Shown here: positions 1 to 9,409 of the stretch, piece after piece
How positions within the stretch are numbered: the first letter of the stretch is position 1
Layout: each line of letters starts with the position of its first letter
NCBI GenBank assembly: GCA_004431415.1
Contig: QPMI01000138.1
Coordinates: forward strand, 1 to 64,000
Direction: 5' to 3'
DNA: 64,000 bases
Source of the DNA: Cyanophora paradoxa
Lineage: Eukaryota; Glaucocystophyceae; Cyanophorales; Cyanophoraceae
Translations under genes and position numbers: made by a program
The notes under the pieces: model-generated
The model's input: only the letters and a program-made list of their open reading frames with translations
What the model was told of the DNA's origin: nothing
Database searches by the model: none

Positions 1-1154
1 GGGTGCACCGCGACGCGCGTGGACGGGCTGCGGGGTACGCGTTCAAGCTTCCGGAGGGGGGGGAGAGGAAGGGGGGTACCTGGGCGTGGACGGAGAAGGT
101 CTGGGAGTGCGTCCAGGTGGGGCGGGCCCACGGGGCCGGTGGGGAAGGGTACGGGGACTGGCGGGGGGTACGGCGAGTGGAGAAGTCGGAGGGCGCCTCG
201 TTGGGGGAGGAGGCGGGGCGGGGTGGCGGGGTACGGGCGGAGGCGGGCCGGGGCTCCCAGGAGGTCGCCTCGAACTGCGGCACGGTCTCGAACGCGGCCT
301 CGTCGCCGCTCGAGTCGTCCATTTCGTCCTGTACCCAGGCTGGGGCGGGCCGGGGAGGGGGAGACGCGGAGCGGACGGGGGTGGGGCTCAGGCGGCCCCG
401 CGGCGGCTCCGGGCGCGAGGGCGTCGAGGCCGGCGCGGCGCTTCCGTCGGCGGCTCGGCCGGCCGCGGCGCCGGGCTGGTCGGTTCGGGTCCGCCGGGCG
501 GCGTTCCTCGAGCTGCCGGCGCAACCCCTCCACCTCGCGCCTCAGCTCGTCGCCCTCGGCGCGCAGCCGCGCCACCTGAGGCGACGCGACGCCCCGTGAG
601 CCGCGCGCCGGTGCGGGGGCGGAGGCGGGGCCGGCGGGGGCGCAGGCGCGCCTCGAGGCGGAGGCGGACGCGCTCCTGGAGGCCGTCGTCCCACTGCTCC
701 GAGAGGAGCCGCAGCGCCGCGCGCACGGAGACGCGCTCGCGCGCCTCCTCCTCGCCCTCCTCCGCGCGCCCCGCGCCGCCGCGCTCGGGCGAGGCCGGGA
801 TGCCGTACGCGCGGAAGAAGCTCGCGTCCTGCAGCTGGCTCGTCGGGTCCTTCAGGTTCGACTCGAAGATGGCGACGGGCCGCGAGCGCTCGTCCACCGG
901 GTGCCTGCAGACCGGGCACGTCGCCTCCGACTTCCGGCGGCGCGGATCGTCAGCCGGCGCGTGTGCGTTGCATACTGCGCGGCGCGCACCCGCAGCCATT
1001 GCGCGAGGTGGGCCTGGCAGAAACTGCGGCGCGTTTAGAAGAACAGGCGCGCTGAGAGCTTTCGCGGAGCGGCGGCGTTCGCTCACCCGTGGCCGCACTG
1101 CGTCACGATGGGCTTCACGCAGCCCTCGTGGCAGATCTGGCAGATGAGCAGCAT
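1..1154 (-). CDS. RING-finger protein (probable E3 ubiquitin ligase), 3' end cut by window edge
   Basis: Seen: the minus strand from ATG 1154 encodes MLLICQICHEGC...QCGHG, then a GT-AG intron, then FCQAHLAQWLR, another short intron, and CPVCRHPVD near 890-920. Together these give the eight zinc ligands of a RING. The sixth ligand is His (CQAH) instead of the usual Cys. A tail follows with a stretch rich in Glu/Arg and then a likely coiled coil (RLRAEGDELRREVEGLRRQ near 500-570) and an acidic exon (DEMDDSSGDEAAFE near 285-330). The frame runs off the left edge, so the C-terminus is missing. Known: RING domains recruit E2 enzymes to transfer ubiquitin. Inference: an E3 ligase distantly like the RNF5 type; the substrate cannot be read. 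The start could lie further upstream, because this ATG opens almost directly on the RING. It is divergent from the methyltransferase gene. Confidence 0.6.
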
Positions 1155-1632
1155 TCCTCCAGCGCCGCCAGGGCCGCGGTCGCGTGGCCGAGCGGTTATC
1201 CGTACAAAACAGGCCTCCCGCGGCCGCGTAGGATGGCGTGTCGCGCGAGGTGAGCGCGCCAACTTCGGCGGGGAGAACCCGGGGGGGAGTACACGAGTGC
1301 CCGACCGGGTCCTGACCCAGCGAAGCAGCGACGGCGGCTGGTCGACCTGAGCCCCTAGCTAAGCTTTCCCAGGCGTTCGTACGCGTCAGGAGTCGGGGCG
1401 CGGCGGGGTGGCGGCGATCGAGCTCGGCAGCTCGGAGGGAGCCATCTACGCGGCTGGGGTGCGCTTCTCTTACTACTCGAGAGCTGCGCATAGGCCCGGA
1501 TCGACGGCCGTCGCTGCGGAGCCGCGGTCGCCCCGCCATTCGCGCGGTGCAGCGGAGCCCACACAGCTGCAGGAGGCCCCAGCGCGCTGCAGCGCTCCTG
1601 CCTTAGAGCCTGCTTATAGCTTAGCTCGTTCG
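1155..1632. promoter_or_regulatory. Divergent intergenic region between RING and methyltransferase genes
   Basis: About 480 bp separates the two outward-facing starts. It must hold the promoters and 5' leaders of both genes. Open frames across it look like codon-bias shadows, and no TATA-like element stands out. An upstream RING exon could also lie here. Confidence 0.35.
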
Positions 1633-3004
1633 ATGGCGGACGGCGCGCCCTCGAGCTCGGGCTCCGAGGGCGGCGGCGGCGCGCACCGTTGCCCGCTCTG
1701 CGGCGGCCCCGGCCGCTTCTTCGCGACGGCGCACAAGAAGGACTACCACGAGTGCACGGTCTGCCGCCTGGCGTTCATGCTCCGTGCGTGCGCTCCCAGC
1801 CCGCGGCCGGGCTTCGTCTGTGGCTGGCGCCGCGCGCCGGCCGGGCAGCCGCAGCCACTCCGCACCCCCCTGCTGACGCGGCCACGTGCGCTCGCTCGCA
1901 GCCGCGTTCTTCGTCACGGAAGCCGCCGAAGTCGGTGCGGCGTCCGCGGCGCCGGGGGGCGACGAGCAGATCGCGGCGGGCGGCTCGCAGCTGACCGCTC
2001 GCGCGCTCAGCGAGGTACAAGGAGCACAACAACAACCCCGAGGACGCGGGGTACAGGTGCGGGGTAGATGCGCATCTCGGGGGCTCTCTTTCTACATGCG
2101 GCTCACTTCCCCCTCCCCGCAGAGACTTCCTCCTTCGCGCCTTCGCCCCCGTCGAGGGGCGCCTACCCCCCGGCGCCTCCATCATCGACTACGTGCGCCG
2201 CGCCCTGTACCCCTGCGCCTCCCGATGGCCCTGAGGCGCCGCCGGCAGGGGTCGGGGCCGGTGCCGGCCCTCGCGGCGATCCTGCGGGAGCGGGGGTACG
2301 CCGTCGAGACGTACGACAAGTACTTCGCCCCCGACGAGGCGGCCCTCGCACGCCAGTACGACCTCGTCCTCTGCACCGAGACCGCGGTCCGCGCACCGTA
2401 CCCCCCTCCCCTCATCCCCCCTCACCCCCCCCCCCCCCCCCCCCCCCCCCAAATGGATCCCCGCAGGAGCACTTCCAGGACCCCGCGAGAGGCGAGCGGG
2501 GGCGGGGGCGGGGGCGCCACCTCCCGCCCCCTCGCCTTCTGAACCCACGCCGCAGAGTGGGAGCGGCTGGCGGGGCTGCTGCGGCCGGGGGGTACGCTCT
2601 CCCTCATGACGGGCGTCCTCAACACCGACGCCGACGGCTTCAAGAAGTGGTGCGGGGTAGAAGCAGCCGGCGGCCCGGGGCGGGCCCCGGGCCAGCGTCC
2701 CGAGCCGTCCCGACGGCTCGCTCACTTGCCCCGCCCCCTCTTCGCAGGTGGTACATTCGGGACCCCACGCACGTCGTCTTCTACCGGTCCGAGAGCCCCC
2801 CTAGGCCTCCGCCTCTCCGCCTCACCTTGGCTCAGGCGGGAGACGCTGGAGTGGATCGCGCGGGGGCGCGGCTGGGCGGTGCAGTTCCTCGAGAAGAACG
2901 TCACCCTCTTCTCCTCCGGCTCCGGGGGGCAGGCGCAGACGCAGACGCAGGGGCAGGCGCAGGGGGATCCGGAGGGGCAGGGGGAGGGGCAGGGGCAGGG
3001 GTAG
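1633..3004 (+). CDS. Zinc-ribbon SAM-dependent methyltransferase (class I, Methyltransf_23-like)
   Basis: Seen: ATG 1633 opens an exon with a zinc ribbon, CPLCGGPGRFF...CTVCRLAFML (two CxxC knuckles). Later exons, joined across GT-AG introns, read RYKEHNNNPEDAGYR, RDFLLRAFAPVEG, PPGASIIDYG then SGPVPALAAILRERGY (the SAM-binding glycine loop, split by an intron), DLVLCTETAEHF, LLRPGGTLSLMTGVL, WYIRDPTHVVFY and WIARGRGWAVQFLEKNV. Known: this order matches a bacterial-type methyltransferase family in which a ribbon precedes a Rossmann fold and the loop usually reads FGCGPGP. The stop at 3004 follows a low-complexity Gln/Gly tail. One intron carries a run of about 20 C near 2431-2450. The substrate is unknown. 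The close match to bacterial relatives suggests old transfer, which is inference. Confidence 0.7.
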
Positions 3005-3806
3005 GGGTAGCCCCCGATCGCTCCCCTGTTGCAGTTGCTGTATTAACAAGACTTGTCAGATGCACTAAAAGTATTCTCGGATACACTAATCGCGACTTTG
3101 ACAGCGGCGACGAGCGAGCTCGAGCTGCTTACTAAGGTACTGCGTACACTCTGAAGTTAGCTGCCGTTGCACTTGGATTCGGGACTAATCAAAAATATAA
3201 GGTTCACATCTCGAGCTCTGAACACTACTGAGCTTCTTGTGAGGAATCTCTAACGTAATCACTCTCGCTTCCGCAACTTTAGTCTCAAGCCACACGTGAG
3301 GGAGAAGAAGCCGCACGAAAGACTTAATCTGTAATGCAAATCTAAAAATCAAAGAAAACCATTCTAAGCATCATGGCATAGTGAATGGGGTCTTAAGCTT
3401 GAAGAGTACAACAACGATATATAAAGTTTGACTGGCACTGAATCATGATCGTCGGATGCGCAAACATATTGCAATTGAAAAAAAAGTTTGAGAAAGGATA
3501 TCGATTTATGCAGCGGCAGGACGATCTAAAGCGAAGAAAAAGAAACGTAAGCTACATAGACCTACTAAGTCATTGCATATAAAGAAAAAGTTTGAGATCC
3601 CCGAGCTTGCGAGGCCCTGAGGGATTCATCAAAGGAGTCAACGTTTAAAAGACTAAGAACTCGAATGGTGGAGAGCGCGATGGCCGCTTCTGCAGCAGCC
3701 CACCATCATGGAATGAAAGAAAAATCCACGTGCATGCTTGAGCGACATTTATGCAAGCTGCCGCCTAACTGCAAGGCAGGAAACTATAGCTAGTACTACC
3801 AGCATG
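3005..3806. other. AT-richer intergenic region between convergent genes
   Basis: Composition changes sharply just after the methyltransferase stop. The stretch lies between the 3' ends of the methyltransferase (+) and kinase (-) genes and holds their 3' UTRs. I see no conserved ORF, tRNA-like fold or repeat array. Confidence 0.5.
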
Positions 3807-6800
3807 TTACGCCCCGCGCAGCCGCGCCAGGCGCTCGATGATCTCCGCAAAGCCGGGCCGCGCCCTGCGCGGGGCCGCGCGACCCCCCGGTCGGACGGGG
3901 CGGGGCGGGGCGGTGCATGCGAGCCCGGGCGGCCGGCCGCGCGGGCGCGTATATACGTACCAGGGGTCGCGGCGGAGGCAGTCGAGGATGAGGCGGCTCA
4001 GCGCCTCCGGGCATCGCTCCGGGTCTGCGTCCGGCGGCGCCGCCGCGGTCAGCGCGAGCGAGCGCCCGCAGAGCATCTTTCTCCTTCTCCTCCGGCGCAC
4101 GGCCCCTGCCCTATCCTTTGGGGGCACAGCGCTAGCACACGGGCGGGGCCGCGCAGCGCGGCTCAGACGCCCTAGCCCCAGTTCCCTCCTCATTATCCTT
4201 GTGAAGAAGGGCGAAGCACACGGGCGGGGTCCGGTGGGGCGGCCTAAACGCTCTAGCCTAATTATATACTGCGACTTAAAAAAATTAAGCTAAGCAGGCT
4301 ATGATCCTGATCAGATCGCAATAAGCTTAGAAGGGCGGGGCGCACGGGATGGGTCCGGTGGGGCGGCCTAAACGGTCTAGCCTAATACGATTATGAAGAT
4401 TGAGCTTAGCAGGCTATGATCCCAATTAGATCCCAACATATAAGAAGGGCGGGGCGCACGGGAGGGGTCGGGGAGGGCGGCGTCGCCGCGGGCGACGCGC
4501 TTGGCGACCTCGAGGGGGGCCAGCGCGCCGTGCGGCACCTGCCCCGTCGCGCACTCCCTGCGCCCGCCGGGGCCCGCGCCCCGCCCCGTCAGCGCCCCCT
4601 CTCCGGCTTCTAGCTTCTAGCTTCTAGCTTTTACAGCTAGCCCCTGCCCATGGATTCTCTGGCGGGAGAGGGCCGGGCGGATGAGGGCGGACCAGAGGAC
4701 GACGCCGAAGGAGTAGACGTCGAAGCGCGAGGCGGCGTCCCGCAGCGGCCCCGCCCCCGGCGCCGTCAGCACCTCCGGCGCCGCGTACCTTTGGGAGGCG
4801 TCGGAGGGGGAGAGTGGGGGGGCAGGTGGAGTACCGCACCGCGTGTGGCCGTGCGGCGACGTCAGCTCCCCCTCTAGGTCGACCGACTCCGAGAGGCCGA
4901 AGTCTGCGCCGGGCCGGGGTGCGCGTCGGCGCCGGGCAGCGTGAAAGGGGCCCGCGGGGGCTCGAACCGGCGATCTTGACCTGGCCGTCGACGTCGAAGA
5001 AGAGGTTCGCGGGGCGCATGTCCCTGCGAACGAAGGGAGGGGACCGAACGTGAGCGCCGGCGAGCGAACGACGAAGGCGAAAACAAAGGGGGGGAGGGTG
5101 GCTCGCCGGTGGGGGTAGCCGCTCATGCGGAGGTAGTGGAGGCCCGTGGCGACGGTGTGGGCGAGGGCGAGGGTCTCCCGCAGAGGCAACGGGCCCCCGC
5201 CCGGCCCGTGGATCCTCCGCACCAGCGAGCCCCCGGGGAGGTACCTGCCGGCCGCCCGCTCAGCCTCCGCCCTAAGCTCAAACAAACTAAAACTAGAACG
5301 GACTCGTTGACGATGAAGAGGCTCGGGGGCTGTATGGAGGCTCCCATGAAGAGCACCAGCGACGGGTGCCGCAGCATGCTGCGCGCCGGGCCGAGCCTGA
5401 GGCTGGGGGGCGGGGGGGGGGGTACGGGGCGCACTGGAGGGCGGCCACCTCGCACCGAAACTGCTCGAGGGCCTCCTCCGTCTGAATCGTCCGGATCTGG
5501 GGGGTGGGGGGAGGTGAGGGGGGGTACAGGAGAGGAAGGGGGGTACGACACCATGCGGACGACGACGGCGTTGGTGCGCCAGCGCCCGCGGTACACGTCC
5601 GCGTACGCCCCGTCCCCGATGTGCTCCAGGATCTGTTGGAGGGGATCGTTTGGGGGTGGGGGTACATGTAGGGCGCTGCGCGGGGAGGGGCACCTCGAGG
5701 CCGTCGATGCCGAGGGCGAGGTGGGGCATGGGGTCCCCGGTAAAGGCGGGGGAGGCGAGGGGGCAGGGCCCCGCGGGGAAGCCTGGGATGCCCACGAGCG
5801 GCGGCGGGCCCGGCGCCGGCAGTGGCGGCGGCCGCGGCGGCGCGGCGGCGGCGTTGGAGGGGTCATCGCGGCTGCTGTGGCGAGAGCCGGAGCGGGAGCG
5901 CGAGCGGCCGCCGGCGCCGGCGCCCCCGCGGCGCTCGGGCGGCGCGCGCCGGTGGCCAGCTCGTAGCTGCGCCGCCGCCGCTCCTTCTCGAACGAGCGCC
6001 GCCGCGGCGGCAGCGGCCACGGGGCGGCGCGTCCAGCGCTGGGTCCGGAGGCTGCCGCGGCGCGGGCTGCGCGCCGCCCGGCGCTGGCGACGGCCGGCAT
6101 GCTCCGCGGCGGTTTCCGAAGCCAAACCCGGGCGGGGCGCCGGCAACCATCGAGAGCGAGGCCCGTCGGCGGGGCCGGGCGGCGTGGCCGGCGGGGAGGG
6201 CCCGGGCCCCGCCCCCGCCTCCGCCTCGCGCTCCCGCGCGGCCTCGACGAGCTGCGCGAGGAGGGAGGCCGGCGGGGCCAGCGCCGCCAGCGCGGGGCTC
6301 CCCACCGGGCTCGCCTCCGGGCCCTCCATCGCCGCCGGCGCCCAGGCCGCGCCGTCTAGGCGAGCGAGGGCACCGCCCCACCGCCTGCCCCAGGCCCGCT
6401 GATCATGAGCAGGGGCGTCTGGGGGGCGGACCGGCGCCCGGGCCCCGCCGCCGCGCCGCCGCCCCCCGGGCGGAACCGAAGCGAGGGGGAAGGATCCGGG
6501 CGCCTGGGACCAGGGCGTCAGAGGGGTACCGAGGGCCGCGGTGCGAGGCGAACCGGGGGAGAGAGCCGGAAGGGGCGGCGGGGGAGGCCTGGGGCGCAGT
6601 GAGGCGGGGCGGGGCGGGGCGGGCGGGGCGCTGGCGGGCGGGGCGCACGGCATGCGGCGGGACGGGTACGGCCTCTGAGCCGCTCTCCGACTCGCGCTCG
6701 CGGCCCTCCGCGATGGACGCCATCGCCGCGCCCGCGCCCTGCCGGGGAGGGGGGGGGAGGGAGGGAGGGCCGCTCAGGAGGGCCGGAGAGGGGGCCCTGG

Positions 6801-8177
6801 GGAGGGGGTCGGGCCGCCCACCTCGCCGCCGCTGCTGCTCCAGCCCTCGGCCTCGGCCCCGCTGCTCGCCTCCTCCTCCTCCTCGTCGTACTCGTCCTCC
6901 TCATCTTCGTCGTCTCCCCTCTCCTCGAACAGCATCTGCGGGCGGGGCGAGCCGGTCGGACGCACAGCGGGGCGGAGCCGGGCGGGGCGGGCGGGGCGGG
7001 GGCGGACGGTGGCGAGGGCGGCGGGGCGGCGGGCGAGGCACTGGGAGAGGCGCTTGGAGAAGGCGGCGAGGAAGCGGCGCTCGGGGCCCGACCACTCCCG
7101 CCCGGCTCCGCCCTCGAGGGCCACCACGGCTCCGTAGAGCACGCCCCCGTGCCAGAGCTGCCCCCGCGGTTCCGGTTAGGCTGGATCAATTGTCGAATCC
7201 AAAGCCGCCGACGGGCGGGGCCGGGCGGGGCCGGGCGGGGCCGGGCCGCGTCGGCGCGGGATCTTTCGGGGGCTGGCTGGGACTCGGCGCGCGGTGGCGG
7301 ACGCACGGACCTTGCACGCGATGCCGCTGGAGGCGGAGTGGTCGGCGAGGTACGCGGCCCACTCGCCGCCCGAGCCCGAGCCCGAGCCCGAGCCCGGGGC
7401 CCCGGGGGATCCCCCGCGCCCCGCGGCGGCGAAGGCGACGGTGTGGCCGACGTCGGCGGCCAGCAGCGCGGCCACGGCCGGGCCCTGCGTGCCGCGCCGC
7501 TTTAATCTTCAGCCCGGCCCGCGCATCGAATCGCGATTTGATCCGAGCGAGCGCACTGCGGAGGGGGGGGCGTAGAGGGCGCCCCGCGAGGCCCCGGCGC
7601 GCCCCGGCGCCGAGTCGGCGTGGGCGCCGGCCGCGCCGCCTCTGTACTCCGCGACGCAGGCGAGGCGCATCGACCGCGCTGCCGGGCGGGGCGGTCAGCA
7701 TGGGACTAAGTTGGAAACGCCCGCTGGACTCCGGCCGCGGGACGCCCTGACGAGGCGCCGGCGCGCCGCCGAGCGCGCACCGGTGTCGAAAATATAGAGG
7801 ACGGCGCGGCTGCAGCGCAGGGCGTCTCCTGCCAGCGCGAGCGAGCGCCGCAGGCCCCCGGAGGCTGCGACGCGTACGCGTCAGCCGCGGCCGCGGCGGG
7901 GCCCGAGCGCGGCCGGGCCGGGCCGGGGGCGCGCCTGCAGGCGGAGGCGGAGCAGGCGTCGGCGAGGCACTCGGCGACGTGCTCCTGGCCTCGATGAGGT
8001 CCTCCGCGGCCGCCGAGCCGGCGGAGGCGCCGGCGAGAGCGAGGGCGAGGGCGCCGGCGGCGTGCGCGTGGCGGCGGGGCCCTCGTCGCCCGGCGGGGGG
8101 CTCAGCGCGCCCCTGCCGCCTCCGGCCTCCGCGCTGTTGAAGAGGCGGAGGAAGTCATGCAGGAGCGATGGCGCCAT
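3807..8177 (-). CDS. GAF-domain plus TKL (Raf/MLK-like) protein kinase with Arg in place of the beta-3 Lys
   Basis: Seen, 5' to 3' on the minus strand: MAPSLLHDFLRLFN near 8177; GAF-like exons (RSLALAGDALRCSRAVLYIF, RLACVAEYRGGAAG, TQGPAVAALLAADVGHTVAF, GVLYGAVVALEGG, 7900-7080); a very acidic linker near 6850-6930; then the kinase. The glycine loop is IGDGAYADVYRGRW (about 5600), the beta-3 strand VVVRM, alpha-C EEALEQFRCEVAAL, then MLRHPSLVLFMGAS, HRDMRPANLFFD, KIADFGLSES, RYAAPEVL, FDVYSFGVVLWE and PEALSRLILDCLRRDP, ending at TAA 3807. Known: this is TKL-type order, and HRD, DFG and APE are present. Odd: the ATP-anchoring Lys is Arg, and HRDxK reads HRDMR. The GAF and kinase parts show no clear break, so I call one gene; two genes are possible, with a second start near 6330. 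Introns are short, and the HRD codon is split by an apparent GC-AG intron. Confidence 0.65.
4205..4470. repeat. Intronic tandem repeat, about 2.3 copies of a 114-124 bp unit
   Basis: Units start at 4205, 4329 and 4443 with the same opening (AGAAGGGC followed by a CACACGGG- or GCACGGG-like segment). The first two continue through GGTGGGGCGGCCTAAACG, TCTAGCCTAAT and CAGGCTATGATC. The array lies in an intron near the 3' end of the kinase gene. Confidence 0.7.
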
Positions 8178-9409
8178 CGTGCGGCTGCCCGGGCTCCGGC
8201 GCCGGCGCGGCCGCGGCCGTAGCTGCAGCTGCGGTGCCGGTGCCTAGGCCTAGCGCTCCCGCGCGACCGGCAGCTTGGCGAGGGCCACGAGGCGCGTGCA
8301 AGTTGCAGGCTTGCTGCTGCCGCAAAGAAGCCTGCTCCAGCTCGCCGCGCCGAGCCACCTCCGCCGCTCGCCCAGTTGGAGCCCACTGAGCCCAGTTGGC
8401 GCAGAACGCACACGTGCCACCACAGTGGCACCACTGCCACGGCGCCGTGACGGCGGCCGCCGGCGAGTCCGCGGCGACTCCGCGCGCGAACAGCCTGCAG
8501 CGCGCCGACGTACGGTCTCGCGGCTCGAAGCTGCCGCGCCGACGCACCCTACGGTCTCGCGGGCCGTCGCGGGACTCGCGGCTCGCCGCCAATTTAAGTT
8601 TGCACTAGTACTGCCGCAATTGCAACTTGCGCCAACTTGCTGCAGGCAGCAGGCTGCATGCGTTGCGGCGAGGCTGCATCCTGGGATCCCTGGCATGATC
8701 CTGCTGCTATTGCACCGCCGGCGCCGGACGCTGCTCATTTCGTCGACGAGGAAAGTTCAACTTCGTGCGGCTGGCGCCCTTTCAGGTGGGCGGAGCCATG
8801 GGGTACGGCTCAACATGTGGGAAAGGGGTACATTGTGTCACAAAAAGGGGGTACGTAGCTGTGGAGGGGGGTGGAGGTGGTGGGGACTGAAACAGCTAGC
8901 GCTCCGAACGGCCGGTCGGAGCTCGAGGTGACACGGCTTCGAGTCTGTCACCGAGCAAATCGTCAAGTGCGCGCATTCTCTGCAGCGGTGCGCAATGCGC
9001 AATGCGCTTTTTAGCAATTGTAGCACCTAGCAGCCTGCAGCTGGGGGCCTGGGGCGCACGCCGCACGGCCGGCGCCGTGGTGCACGTGCACGTGTTCTAG
9101 ATCTGGCGGCGACTGGCGCTGTGGAAGCGCGCGGCTGCGGCTGGTAGTACTGGTGGGCAGTGGTGGGTCGTTGCACGTGCGTGCCCGGGAGACGGCGCTG
9201 GCTTCGGGCTCTCTGGATCATCGGATCTCTGAATTCCAATTGCAAGCGGCTACGCGGCACGCGGAGCGCGACGCGCGCGGGCCGGGCCGGCCGCGAGGCC
9301 GAGGTGACATTGGGCACTCATCCCAACGGGCGCGGCCAGGCCGGCCATGTGAGCCTGCCCGCCCCCGCGGCCGGCCCCACGCGCGCGGTACCGGTCGGCG
9401 CTTCTGCGC
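8178..9409. promoter_or_regulatory. Divergent intergenic region between the kinase and adenylyl cyclase genes
   Basis: About 1.2 kb separates two head-to-head genes. It is rich in CTGCAG-, GCAGGC- and CACGTG-type palindromic words. No confident ORF or RNA gene is visible. It must contain both promoters, so the two signalling genes could share regulation (inference). Confidence 0.4.

Noticed and set aside
4617-6653. A 678-codon open frame on the minus strand read as one protein
   Set aside because: Only parts match kinase motifs. Other motifs (VVVRM and the alpha-C block, HRDMRPAN) lie in other frames, so much of the frame is intron or shadow.
5822-7750. A 642-codon open frame on the plus strand
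   Set aside because: It is Arg/Pro/Ala-rich throughout and antisense to the GAF-kinase exons. GC-rich codon bias creates such shadows.
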